Shown here: positions 47,113 to 60,000 of the stretch, in pieces | Layout: every line of letters begins with the position of its first letter | How positions within the stretch are numbered: the first letter of the stretch is position 1 | NCBI RefSeq assembly: GCF_029633865.1 | Contig: NC_079223.1 | Coordinates: forward strand, 32,676,923 to 32,740,922 | Source: Lampris incognitus | Lineage: Eukaryota > Chordata > Actinopteri > Lampriformes > Lampridae | DNA length: 64,000 nt | Direction of reading: 5' to 3' | Notes under the pieces: model-generated | What the model saw: only the letters and a program-made list of their open reading frames with translations | What the model was told of the DNA's origin: nothing | Database searches by the model: none | Made by a program: the position numbers and the translations under genes

Positions 47113-48132
47113 TCAGTACTTGGTTGAGGCACCCTTGGCAGCAATTAGAGCCTCAAGTCTTCTTGGGTATGAAGCTACAAGCTTGGCACACCAATATTTG
47201 GGGTATTTCTCCCATTCTTCTCAGCAGATCCTCTCGAGCTCTGTAAGGTTAGATGGGGAGCATCGCTGCACAGCTATTTTCAGGTCTTTCCAGAGATGTT
47301 CAATGGGGTTCAAGTCTGGGCTCTGGCTGTGCCACTCAAGGACATTCACAGATTTGTCCCGAAGCCACTCCTTCGTTGTCTTGGCTGTGTGCTTAGAGTT
47401 GTTGTTGTGTTGAAAAGTAAACCTTCGCCCCAGTCTGAGGTCCTGAGCGCTCTGGAGCAGGTTAACATCAAGGATCTCTCTGTACTTTGCTCCATTCATC
47501 TTTCCCTCGATCCTGACTAGTCTCCCAGTTCCTGCCGCTGAAAAGTATCCCCACAGCATGATGCTGCCACCACCATGCTTCACTGTAGGGATGGTATTAG
47601 CAAGGTGATGAGAGGTGCCTGGTTTCCTCCAGACGTGACGTTTGGCATTCAGGCCAAAGAGTTCAATCTTGGTTTCATCAGACCAGAGAATCTTGTTTGT
47701 CATGGTCTGAGAGTCCTTTAGGTGCTTTCTGGCAAACTCCAAGCGGGCTGTCATGTGCCTTTTACTGAGCAGAGGCTTCCGTCTGGCCACTCTACCATAA
47801 AGGCCTGATTGGTGGAGTGCTGCAGAGATGGTTGTCCTTCTGGAAGGTTCTCCCATCTCCACAGAGGAATGCTGGAGCTCTGTCAGAGTGACCATCGGAT
47901 TCTTGGTCACCTCCCTGACCAAGGCCCTTCTCCCCCGATTGCTCAGTTTGGCTGGGCGGCCAGCTCTGGGAAGAGTCCGTGTGGATCCAAATTTCTTCCA
48001 TTTACGAATGATGGAGACCACTGTGCTCTTCGGGACCTTCAAAGCTGCAGAGATTTTTTTGTACCCTTCCCCAGATCTGTGCCTCGATACAATCCTGTCT
48101 CGGAGGTCCACAGACAATTCCTTTGACTTCAT
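47113..48132 (-). pseudogene. Tc1 transposase, full length with lesions
   Basis: 339 codons from ATG 48132. N-terminal paired-like helix-turn-helix ('YKKISAALKVPKSTVVSII'), an AT-hook-like 'GRPAKLS', and the DDE domain: first Asp in 'LWSDETKIELFG', third acidic residue in 'SPDLNPIEHLW'. The block normally written QxDNDPKHT reads 'QHNNNSKHT', so the second catalytic Asp is Asn. A TGA at 47221-47223 (after residue 303) precedes 35 more in-frame codons ending 'AAKGASTKY'; it fits a CGA-to-TGA change. The enzyme would be inactive. Confidence 0.93.
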
Positions 48133-48427
48133 GGCTTGGTTTCTGCTCTGACATGTACTGTCAACAGTGGGACCTTATATAGACAGGTGTGTGCCTTTCC
48201 AAATCATGTCCGATCAGTTGAATTTACTACAGGTGGACTCCAATCAAGATGTAGAAACATCTCAAGGATGATCAGTGGAAACAGGATGAACCTGAGCTCA
48301 ATTTTGAGTGTCATAGCAAAGGGTGTGAATATTTACGTACATGCAATATTTCAGTTTTTTATTTTTAATAAATTTGCAAAAATTTCTACAAAACCTTTTT
48401 TCGCTGTGTCATTATGGGGTATTGTAT

Positions 48428-48584
48428 TGTAACGTGCATGGATTAGTAGACACGCTGGCCGCTGGCTGGCGGGTCTGACCCTTTAGTCTAGCGGTTAACG
48501 ATGTCTCCTGCGGTGCGGGCGATACGGGTTCGCTTCCCGGCCGCGACAATTACTGTGGTTGCGTTGTCCCTCGAATTCGCTACA
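48428..48584 (+). mobile_element. Solo LTR of the miniature element, in Tc1 arm
   Basis: TGTAACGTGC...GAATTCGCTACA, 157 bp, flanked by GTAT (48424-48427, 48585-48588). The other arm of the same Tc1 (about 47003-47020, reverse complement) shows the empty site with a single GTAT, which proves the duplication. Confidence 0.9.
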
Positions 48585-48688
48585 GTATGTAGATTGAAAA
48601 AAAAAAAGGAATTTAATCCACTTTGGAATAAGGCTGTAACTTAACAAAACGCGGTGAAGGGGTGTGGATACTTTCCGGATGCACTGTA

Positions 48689-50198
48689 TATAGGGAGCAG
48701 GCTACATGCAAGATAACGCCTCAGTTACGACCATTACATCAAGTGTCCGTTCTGTAGCGCTACGGGGATCTGATGGTTTTGACTGTTGACTCATGCTAGA
48801 TTAGATATTGTTTACAGTCAGTATGAAACTACATGTGTGCGAACCAGAACAATCTATTATCATTTGTATGCTTTTACATCGTATTATTTTACACAAAGCA
48901 AAGTTGATGTATGTTTTGTTCAAATAGCAATATGTTCCTGAAGGTTAACTTCTTGGCTGCTATCACCTACAGTTGTAGTTATGCTCTTTTCACACAGAAG
49001 AACCAAATGTTTTTTATAAGGCTGATTTCAGTTGTGAAACATTAAGGACGATGCACAGTCATTTGCAACATGAAATGATTCATAGTTGTGTGGGTTGGGG
49101 GTTTGCAGGCTGGAATAGTTGGAGATGGTAGGAAGGCACGCACAAAACCTCATAATTTGTCATACACAAGTCATATGAACAGGCCTTGTTGTTATAGTCT
49201 TGCTATTGTTGGGGCTAATGTGTTGATACCCCCAAACTTCAACAGATGCCTTAATTTCTTTTTCTATAAAATGTATGTATGTCTGTGGAGTGTCTTTGTG
49301 ACAAACACTTTGTTAAAGTGCAATAAAAAAAATCGAATTGGATTAAAAAGAATGATAGCATTTTTCCTGGCACTATCTTTTATCATATTGTCTCTGGAAA
49401 TGTCACTGACAGACATCTTTATTATTGTAGTTGTAACGGGGGCAGTTTAACCTGGTTACATAGTCCAGACATTCCGTGGTATTCATTCATAGAGATATAA
49501 GTACAATGAATTACTTGGTTTTGGATGACACGGTTAATTTAAACTGTACTGTACATTGTACGTATACTGGTGCACTCTGTCATGTCCTTCTACCTCAGGC
49601 ATGTGTATGCAAGTAACCTGCTAGCATCTATTTCAGCATTTCTGATATATTCTCTGCACTATATCACCTCTTATTTTGCCTGTATAAGTCAATCCTTGTG
49701 AAGATTGTTGTGTTGTTGTTCTATGTTAAGCACACAGAGAGCCACGAAACGAGAGTCAAATTCTATGTGCAAACCTACATGGCCAATAAACATGAATCTG
49801 ATTCTAAAGTATATTAAATTTCCAGTGACTCGAACTTGTAAGAGCTACTTTTACATTTTTACTTTACATGATGTATACAATATCAACTCATAATCATGTG
49901 AGTTCAAAGAGTTTATGTTTTAAGTTTGAATATGTAGTTTTCACTTTTTTGGTTTCGCAAATGTTTCCTCAAAGTTTGAATGCTTTACATAACTTCTGCT
50001 GTCTATAACAAGTAATAAAATAAAGGATAATTTGTGCCATGTTGAAACAGTGTGATCTCCATCCAGGTACACATATTTTACGATCAAATTGATGGATGGC
50101 AATGTTAAGCTCAAGACGCAAGACGCTGCCTAAACTAGTTTACAAGAAACTATATCTTAATATGTTAACTTACACTAACCGTATGCAGTTTTTTTTAA
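48689..50198. other. Mostly unrecognised; LINE-like tail near 49800
   Basis: AT-rich. 49770-49806 has 'GGCCAATAAACATGAATCTG', like a Rex1-type 3' tail. No exons seen. Confidence 0.4.
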
Positions 50199-50200
50199 TT

Positions 50201-50427
50201 TCAAAGTTGAATGAGTTCATCTGGACACAACGTTTATTGACAGAAACGTTTCATCACTCATCTAAGTGACCTCTTCAGTCTCAGCTGACTGCAGTATCCC
50301 CGCCCTTACAAACAGTACAGGGCGGGGATACCTGCAATCAGCTGAGACTGAAGAGGTCACTTAGATGAGTGATGAAACGTTTCTGTCAATAAACGTTGTG
50401 TCCAGATGAACTAATTCAACTTTGTGA
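50201..50427. repeat. Penelope 3'-end palindrome
   Basis: Arms of about 106 bp (50201-50306, 50321-50427) are near-perfect reverse complements around a 14-base centre. Each arm is the Penelope 3' end also seen at 26862-26965 ('AGATGAGTGATGAAACGTTT', 'AATAAACG', 'TCCAGATGAA'). Confidence 0.88.
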
Positions 50428-51027
50428 TTTTATCTGAATTATTGAGCATGCATAAAGACACCTTTTTTTAAATGTCATTAATCTTTAAAATTTAAAACAA
50501 TTTGTGGTTAGTTAAATGACAAATTTTTTCACCATTCAGCTACATGCTAATGAGTGATACCTAAAATCGGGGAGCGGGCGTTCAGGTTGGAGCAACAGCC
50601 CTTCTGTCTGTGCACGTCCTTGCCATTTCCCCATGTACTACACACCAGATACGTTCAGTGAATTATTTAGTTTGTGTGTTCCTGTTGTATTATATTTAAT
50701 TCTGTGTATAACCTTCATTTGAGGGAAAAAAGGTCTGTAAACAAAAGGCTCAACGATACGTCCGGCTGGGCAGCCACTAAGTGAAGACAGAAGAACATAA
50801 ATTTGAGTTTGAGATGCGGCCCTAGAACTGGTCAAGACCCGCCCTCTTCTGTTTCTGATTGGTCAAACGTACTGATTGTCAAACCCAAGCTGTCGTGGCG
50901 TATCTCACCCAGCTATAGGTCGGGGTCCTCAGCCGTCACTTCCTCTCCCAGTCGAAAACGAAAACAAATGACGACGATCTCTTTCGGCCTAGTTTGGTTG
51001 CTGTAGAAGTGATCAGATATTTGAGAC

Positions 51028-54000
51028 ATGTTCGTTTCTTGTACGTACCTGAAGTCATTATGGAGATCTTTGAATCACGTTTCCTCCCGGTTCTGTAAAT
51101 TAACAGCAGAGCACCCGACGTGCACCGGAAGACTCGTGCACACTAAAACCAACAGCAGGACCGGTCCATTCAACACAAGTAAGTGCACACCTGGCTCAGG
51201 TTTAGGAAGTGCCGACATAGCGCTACATCCGTGGTTCTCAACTGCTAGTTTTAGTGATGCATATTTGCAGTCAGGTACTCAAAAAAAAAAGTTAAATTGA
51301 GGTTCGCTGCCAGGGAGTCTCGTGTCATGAGAGGCGGATATATTTAACATAATACATGTACAACTATACAGGTACATTGTCATTTACCATATAATAATGA
51401 TGACAGGCTCTGCGTTTGAGAATGGGTCACTGGAAAATCTAACATGTCTTCACATGCAAGTACTGCTCCGTTCAGCTGCACCTGTTAGGAGCTCAGGTTT
51501 AGGAGGTGTTGGTTCCTGCTGCACCCCGAGCAGCTACCGCACCACGCCAGCGTAGTGCTGCATCCGTGGTTCTCAATCAGGTCCTCGGGAACCTGCAGTA
51601 ATGCTAGATTAGTTCGTTACTACCTTCACCTGTTGTTCCACGTGTAAAACCTCCCAGATTGGAGGCTGAATATCTGGAACAGCAGGTGAATGTAATGAAC
51701 TAAAACCAGTAGTACTAGTGGTACCTGAGGACCCGATTGAAAACTACTGCTTTGCAATATTACTGTATAGTGCCAGAGATGCTTTCAATATTCAAATGCA
51801 TTCAACGTTTAACATTTGTACAGAGGAAGACGCAGAAGACAGGAAGAGATGGAAACTGATGATCCGCTGTGGCGACCCCTAACGGGAGCAGCCGAAAGTA
51901 GCAGTAGTAATAGTAGTAGTAGTAGTAGTAGTAGTAGCAGTAGTTACATGTTAAGACAAGTTAGATTTTCCAGTGACTCGTTCTGAAAGGCAGAGCCTCA
52001 TCATTCTAATATGGTAAATATACATGTATGATGTTAAATGCATTGGGCTGTCACGACATGAGACTCCCTGGCAGCGAAGCTGAATTTAATTTTTCATGAG
52101 TACCTGACTGCAAATGTGCATATCTAATATTAAAAGCGTGACAAACTGGGACATTCCGCTTTATCAGCCTTCCACCTTTAATATGGAATTTGCAACTCAA
52201 GAATCGATGAAGACTAGAAGACTCATGAATACGTGAAATAAACAGCCAGCACACACACTATAAATGTTCAATAGTTTACTAACGGCCATCCATGAGAAAG
52301 TGGGTGCGGTTTGGATGCATGACTACACATTTTGACCCCAAGTTGGGTCATTTGGTGCCAAATGTTGGCTGTTAGCATCCCACAGTACAGATCTCTCAAG
52401 TCATGCTTCACGTTGGGATTGCATTTCCATCGATGTGTCAGCTCAATGGGAAAAAGTCATGAAAATGTGAAAAGATGTCTGTTCAGGGGTGCTGTTAAGA
52501 CTGTTGTATTTTTTGCTGTTGTTTGAAACCAATTTGCCTGCCGAGTCTGTAAACCTCCATTATTACCCTGGACCCTTTCTGCACCTCTCTGACCCGAGTC
52601 TCTCCTCATTTTATTGTCTTACTGTTTTCTTTCCAAGGGAAGCTGATGCGAAATGGGGAAGAAAAGAAACCAGTGGTAAGTCTTCACCCGTTTCACTGGT
52701 GATTGATTCATGAACGCACCCCGTCCATTCGTTTCTGTGGGGGATTTTCCCTTTTCAGTCACTGATTTATGTGTTATTCTGGTCGACCACTATATACACC
52801 TGAGACTGCTACGCTGAGATCACAGTATTTTGTTTCTGTAATTCTAATCCCAAATCTACAATAGATTATCCTACATTGTAAGCACACAGAAAACACCAAC
52901 AGTTCATGAAAGCATTCATCTGTAAATGTCTAAGAGCCAACACGTCAGATGCTGTTCAGTTTTAAGTAACTGTCAATGAGAATTAATTTTCTGCTTTAGC
53001 CACAATTGCTTTTTTTTAAACACTCAAAATCTGTTACAACAAATTCATTAAAACCCGTTAATCTTTTTCTGTTTCCATTTGGAGATCTGTGTTGAAGGGA
53101 ACATTGCCAGTGGAAAGTCAACATGTCTGGAGTATTTCAATAAAACCAGTAACATGGAGGTAAAACAAAGCTAAGTTGTTTTTTTTGTTTTTTTTTTTCC
53201 AATTGTGGTTGGTGGTCAGGAACTAGGGGTGGGATGATTTACAAATCTCACGATTCAGGGCTCATAATTTCGATTCAGTACGATACAGTGGATGCCTTGG
53301 TAAGCAAGAGACAAAACACCATTGCAGTTGTCTATTTTTCATTTATTTTAAGAATTAGGCCCAACAATTTGGCATTATCAAGGCACGTATTCAAACGTAA
53401 TGCAAGTGCAAAAGGTCTAACAAAATTTTGTGCAATCTTTTCTTGTAACACAATTGCTTTATTTTAAAACTTTAAACACTACTAGAATGACCAAAGCGGT
53501 CATTTTCACCATTCTGGATTTTCAAACTTTAATTACTTTGTGGGGGAAAAAAAAAGAAAAAGATACAGACCTGCTGCTCCCTGAATGCTCCTAAAATTGC
53601 ATATATTTGCATTAAAATGAGTTTTAGATCAATTGCACAAAAAAGTTAAGATATACCTAAAACGACCACAAGTGGTCAAAAGGATCGTGCGTAATTTGCG
53701 CGTCATCATGCGCGTCATGTCACTATTTATGATGTGTCTTGGTCACATTTCCTTCACAACGTTCAGTTCTTTTTTTTTTTACATTTCACGTTTTATAGGC
53801 CTTGTTATGTTTGTTAGATTAGCAGTATATGTTTTCCGTTTTGTTTTTCAGGTATTATTTCCAGCATGTATGGGTACAGCCGCCGTTTCAGACGCACCAT
53901 GATTACCATCGAGGCATTGCAGTATTTACAGGCGTTGGACAGCTGCGATTTTGAATTGTTTGAAAAATAGTATTGTAAAGATCACGGATGTGTAGACTTG

Positions 54001-57000
54001 CTAGCCCTTTGGCTAATGGGTCAGACCCTTTAGTCAACTGCTTAACGTAGTCGCCTGTGGTGTGGGAGACCCAGGTTCACATCCTGTCTGCAGCGGTTCC
54101 CGGCTGCCCCCTGAATTCGCTACAGTATTAAAGTTGTTAAAATGGTAATTTTGGTGTCAGTCGTTTCTTAACCGACATACTAACACATGTAATGCATTAA
54201 TATCTCAGTTGGGTATTTATCTTGACAGAATACAGAGTTTAAACACCAGCGGTCAATTTAGACAGGAGTGAAGTCCCTGTCGTTCTAGTGTTAATAACAC
54301 ACGGTCTCGCGAAATGGGCAGCATCTCGAACCGTGAAGACTGTATCGAATGATTTGGAATTCGATCCAGTATCATCCCACCCCTATCAGCAACTATTATT
54401 TACTTCTTGGGAAGTAAGAAGTTTTGCTGCAAAGACATTTGACCGAATCTTTGCTCAGTAGCTTGTTCTCAGTCTGCACGCTGCAGAAAACAGAAACTGA
54501 ATTTGATGAAGGCGTTCAGAATTTATTTTTTTATTTTATTTTTTTTGCTTGAAATCAGAATTAGAAGTTGAATGGAATGAAAAAATTCAATTAAAAACAA
54601 TATATTCAATTAGTTCGATAAAATTTTAAATAATGTTATTCAAATCCACTTTGAGCACAACAATTCAGTTTTAAGAATAATAAATTCATTTTACTCAGTC
54701 TGTGTGCACTGATACCCGGCCATAGAAATGGCCATCTTTATACTGAACTGGTCCATTCCAGGTCATTCCAGCCTTCTTTAATCAGAAACGTTACATTAGA
54801 TGAGGAAAACAAAACTTTCTATATTGCTTGTTCTCTTTTCTTTCATGTCGTTTCAGGTCCTGATAGAACCCGTTTCCAAATGGAGGAACGTCCATGGCCA
54901 CAACCCTCTGGTACCGCATATGACCTTACTGACTGCATATTAGTGGTCCCTGCCTTCACTTTATATTTGTTTCCATCTCAGTTTTGTTTTAAATCACAGG
55001 TCAGTTCTGAAAATGGATGCCAGTAGGTCAACAAATGGCAAAACTAATATTAATTTAAATGAACCAGTACTTCAGAAAAAGAGAGACACATTTGTCAGTT
55101 ATAGTCCAGCCAACTGGGCATCAAAATTAATTGGACTATTGTAGAAAAATACATTCATGGTAGCCGAGGTGGAAGCATCATTGGCAGTCAATTCTTTACA
55201 GTAACACAAAATGCCTCAACATTAATCCAGAAGCCATAGTCTCAGTCTGACCCTCCCTTCACCTGCAGCCATTGTGTTTTGGGTGTGTTAGTTTTGTGTC
55301 TACGTGTCTCCCTGCAGGGTCTGATGTATCAGGATCCTTCACGTTGGGGGATCACACTGCAGACGTACATACAACTCACAATGCTGGACGGACACCTGTC
55401 CACCATAGTAGGTAGACTCAACCACCTCAACACACAATCACTTATCACAGAAATTCAACGCTTCAACACCTGAGGAACAGCATTCAAGCTGTCTCTCATA
55501 AACCACTTCTGAACCGACACGGGGCCGGTGCTGACTGTTGAACCAAATCTGGACTGTTACAAAAAACAACTTGGTTCTTGGCCGGCGAAGTTGGCTTCGT
55601 TCAGGCACAGTTTGCCGTTCGATCTGGACAGTAGGAACCCGTGACGTCGAGGTTGGGTAACTTCACCACCTCAGAATACATCCACACTAACATGTACTAA
55701 TTGGGAAAACACATTTTCCCCTGTAATTCGGCCTTCCATCCACATTAATCCACCGTACGTGACCACTAAAATGGAAACGCCGATCTGGTGTTGTGTGGAC
55801 GGTGTGAACAGCTCTTTGAAGATGCTGATGTGTTGTCATGTGATCAGTGTAAAGCTGCTGGCTCATGTGACATGTGCTTGGCAAATAAAAGACTTCAGCA
55901 TTTGTTTTCTGTTTCGGTGTTTCAGTGTGGATGACCATCTTTTCAAAAATGATCCCAAAAGCAAGTGTGGACGGAAAATTCTTATCTGTGTTCGTGTGGA
56001 CGTACTCTAAACCAATGTCGCCACAATCTCACCAACATACCGTCACCACTTGACTGATTTCATATGCTGTCAGTAGTGAAAAGTACAAACACATTAGTGA
56101 TTTCTGATGGTGTTGATATAAAAATTAAAGTCTCGGCAAATGGAAGCAGTGATTACAGGTCAGTCTTCGCTCGAAGTAAAAACCAAAAGTCATTGCGACT
56201 GACCACCAGATGTAAATATTGCTGGTGGCAGTGGTGACAAGTAACCATGAACTGACTTTTTTTTTTTTTAATTTTCTCCCCTTTTCTCCCCAATTGTATC
56301 CGGCCAATTACCCCACTCTTGCTCCACCCCCTCTGCCGATCTGGGGAGGGCTGCAGACTACCACATGCCTCCTCCGATACACATGGAGTCGCCAGCCGCT
56401 TCTTTTCACCTGACAGTGAGGCGTTTCGCCAGGGGGATGTAGTGCATGGGAGGATCGTGCTATTCCCCCCAGTCCCCCCCCCCGAACAGGCACCCCGACT
56501 GACCAGAGGAGGCACTAGTGAAGCGACCAGGACACATACTCGCATCTGGCTTCTCATCTACAGTCACAGCCAATCGTGTCGGCAGGGACACCCGACCAAG
56601 CTGGAGGCAGCACAGGGACCCGAACCGGGATCCCGTGTTGGTAGGCAATGGAATAGACCGCTACGCTACCCGGATGCCCCCTGCCCCATGAACTGACCTT
56701 TAACGTGAGCAGCAGAAATGACGAAATAAAGAAAAACGTTATGGCTAACTTAAGGCCAGTTCATACGCACTTGGGTTTTGCATTTGTACAGTAAGACATC
56801 TGGTTAACACTGTCATCTGGTTATGTAATCATTCACCCATCAAAATGGTGGAGCTGTGGGCTGGTTGGTGAAAAGGTATGTGGGGTCTCTGGAGGACCAC
56901 CAGCTCTGCGCTGGCCCCGTGTCGGTGGAAAAGGGTATTTGTGTTAGTAGGTGGATCTTAGCCTCAAATAAAGGTGAAAAGCTCCATGAGTCTTTTCCTG

Positions 57001-60000
57001 TTGTTTCTGAATCACGTTGTGTTTCTCTCTCTGGTTCCAGTCAGCTCCAGTCAGGATGATGGAGAGATCCATTTACAGCAGCAAGTACATCTTTGTGGAG
57101 AACCTTTACAGAAGGTTTGTAAACCAGCTGGAAGACCAACGGGAGAAGATCCAGGGACTGCTCTCAAATTCAGAGCACAGATAATTGTGGCAGAATGTGT
57201 TGCTCTGATTTTTAGTTCAACCCAGACAGGAAACGACAGCCATTATTGTAGCTCTATTGTAGACTGTGATGCTAAAGTGGTTTACTGTTGATTATGATAA
57301 AACTTCATATAGAATCCACTGCTAAATGAAGCCACTGTTCAGATGAATGTTAGAAAAACAAAACCTTCCCTATATCGGATGACGGACTAGATCGGGACCT
57401 TCCATACAAACATGCTGCTTTTCAGATTAACATGCAGCACAGATCCTGTCCAGCATCTTCTCCTGCAGTCATATTTCTCCAGACTTCTGTTTCCTGAGAA
57501 TGTGAGTCTGGCTTCCTGGTTGATGGAGGTTTATGTCTGTTGTTTTTCAGCGGGAAGATGCCAGAGGTGGACTACATCATTCTGACCAAGTGGTTTGATT
57601 GGATTATTGATAATATCTCTATTACTGTTGATCTGATTGGTAAGGAAACATAAATCAGGACATGTACACACAGAATCAACTTTGAATTATTTGTTTAAAA
57701 TGTTTGAAATTATTATAGTAATTAAAGTAATTTTATTATTTATGATTATAATTATTAGAAAAAGCAAGGCTCTATGGTATCAATTTTCCCCCAAATTCTG
57801 GGTTCCCCACCCCCCCCAATTTTTGTTTTCTGGGAGGGGTTTTTTTTCACCCCTTTTGCTCTCCAATTGCACCTGGCCAATCACCCCACTCTCCAAGCCG
57901 TCCAAGTCACAGCCCCACCCCCTCCGCCGATCCGGGAAGGGCTGCTCCGATACATGTGGAGTCGCCAGCTGCTTCTTTTCACCTGATAGTAAGGAGTTCC
58001 ACCAAGGGGACATAGCACGTGGGAGGATAACGCTATTCACCCCAGTTCCCCCTCCCCCCTGAACTGGCACCTTGACCAACCAGAGGAGGCGCTAGTGCAG
58101 CGACCAGGACACATGCCCACATCCGGCTTCCCACACACAGACACAGTCAATTGTGTCTGTAGGGACACTCAACCAAGCTGGAGGTAACACGGGGATTCGA
58201 ACCAGCGATCCCCGTGTTGGTAGGCAACAGAATAGACTGCTACACTACCCAGGCACCTTCTGTTATTTTTTTTCATTCAGATTCTTGTCTCTTTTTTTAT
58301 GCCTTTTATCACACAGCGACAGTGAAGAGGCAGACAAAAAATGTGTGTGGGGGGGGGCTGGATGACATGAAACAGGTCACTGGCTAGAACTGAACCGGCG
58401 ACTGTGGTCATGTGGTCTGAGATGTAACCATCCAGCTATAGAGGCATTCCAGATTTCTGTCTTTTTACCCATTTTCACTATAGGAAAATTTATTTTAATC
58501 ATCAAATACAAAACAAATCCAAATGGCCATGTTTCTTTGTTTGTTCTTTTGACGTCTTCTGTGATGTTGGTCATGTCAACATTTTTTGCGTTAAGTGACG
58601 TGCATGCTGTGAAGGGCACACTCACATGCACAAAGACAAAAGCGGGACAGATGATCCGACGACAAATTACTTTAAATTCCTAAGAAGTTAACAAATTTGT
58701 GTCATACTCTTCCTCAATTTTCTAAATTCTGCACACTAACGTGTTTATATCGAAAATCCATTCTCAGTGTCTTTTATTCCATTCCGTGTTTTTGGCATCG
58801 CGTAACTCTTAGGGACCTAAAATGGGTTTGACTGTGACCACCCGTGATGGCGGTCTGATGCTTTAGGAAAGGAAAAACAAAAATCTGATCTGACCTGTTC
58901 ATCATGATGGATGATGTTGAGTTAGATTGTTATTCTTCCTCTCGTTCTCTTTTTTTTTTCCTGCTGTCTCGCCACTCATCTTCTTGCCTCCTCCTCTTTT
59001 CTCCTCCAGTGTACCTCCAGACCTCCCCGCTGACCTGCTATCAGAGACTGAAAGAAAGATGCAGAGAAGAAGAAAAAGTCATTCCTGTGGTGAGTCTGCA
59101 CCATGCCAACCTTTAAGACATCTATTAGGTGGAGTCTGATCAGAGTACTACAATACAATTACCTACATATACTACACTGATATGTACTGCTTTTAAACAA
59201 GTGATGAATATATTGTGATTCTGAATTCGGAGTAAGATGTTAACAATTCAGTACTTATTAATGAATGCTTAAGCTGTCTGTCTGTCTGTCAGGAGTACTT
59301 GCAGTCCATCCACCAGCTGTATGAGGACTGGCTCATTAACAAAGCTAAATTCTCTTGTCCTGCTCCTGTTCTGGTGAGTTATCAGTAACAACTCTGCAAA
59401 ATAACATAAAAAAAGATGCTAGCGGGGTGTCCATGCAGTGTAGTAGTCTATTTTGTTGCCTACCAACACGGGGATCGCCAGTTCGAATCCCCGTGTTACC
59501 CCTGGCTTGGTTGGGCGTCCCTACAGACACAATTGGCCATGCCTACGGGTATATGTCCTGGTCGCTGCACTAGCGCCTCCTCTGGACAGTTGGGGCGCCT
59601 GTGCAGGGGGAGGGGGAACTGGGGGGAATAGCGTGATCCTCCCACACGCTACGTCCCCCTGGCAAAACTCCTCACTGTCAGGTGAGAAGAAGCGGCTGGT
59701 GGCTCCACATGTATCGGAGGAGGCATGTGATATTCTGCAGCCCTCCCCGGATCAGCAGAGGGGGTGGAGCAGCGACTGGGACAGCTCAGAAGAGGGGTAA
59801 TTAGCCGGGGGGGGGGGGTTTAAAAAAAAAAGATGCTAGCTATAAATACACCTATGTATGTATGTGTGTGTGTGTGTGTGTGTCTGTGTCTGTGTGTCTG
59901 TGTGTGCATGTGTATGTCCAGGTGATCCCAGCTGACCATGACCTTGAAGAGATGCTGCGCCTGTATGAAGAGAATAGACACAAGATTTTAACGACAACCA

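Larger units (their letters stand above)
46897..48686 (-). mobile_element. Tc1-like transposon, nearly complete
   Basis: Inverted ends CAGTGCATCCGGAAAGTATT at 46897 and 48686 (right end with a few differences), flanked by duplicated TA (46895-46896, 48687-48688). Contains one transposase gene on the minus strand and a 157-bp solo LTR in its right arm. Without that LTR it is about 1.63 kb, the usual Tc1 length. Confidence 0.95.
51255..52125. repeat. Long inverted repeat in TK2 intron 1
   Basis: Arms at about 51258-51450 and 51948-52125 are diverged reverse complements sharing 'TTTGCAGTCAGGTACTCA', 'TCGCTGCCAGGGAGTCTC' and 'CACTGGAAAATCTAAC'. The spacer (about 490 bp) holds a MITE and a LINE tail. 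Confidence 0.75.
53226..54388. mobile_element. MITE in TK2 intron 3 with nested insertions
   Basis: Ends 'AGGGGTGGGATGAT' at 53226 and its inverse at 54388. It is split by a piggyBac-like element, itself split by a solo LTR. Target duplication not clear; superfamily uncertain (hAT-like). Confidence 0.65.

Noticed and set aside
47792-48151. Sense-strand ORFs over the Tc1 transposase
   Set aside because: They are antisense shadows of the transposase gene.
49088-49450. 120-codon ORF upstream of TK2
   Set aside because: No motif, no splice context; hydrophobic end is due to T-rich sequence.
50345-50390. Hammerhead ribozyme in the Penelope end (GATGAGTGATGAAAC)
   Set aside because: It resembles the core, but the strict CTGATGA...GAAA arrangement with a paired stem II is not present.
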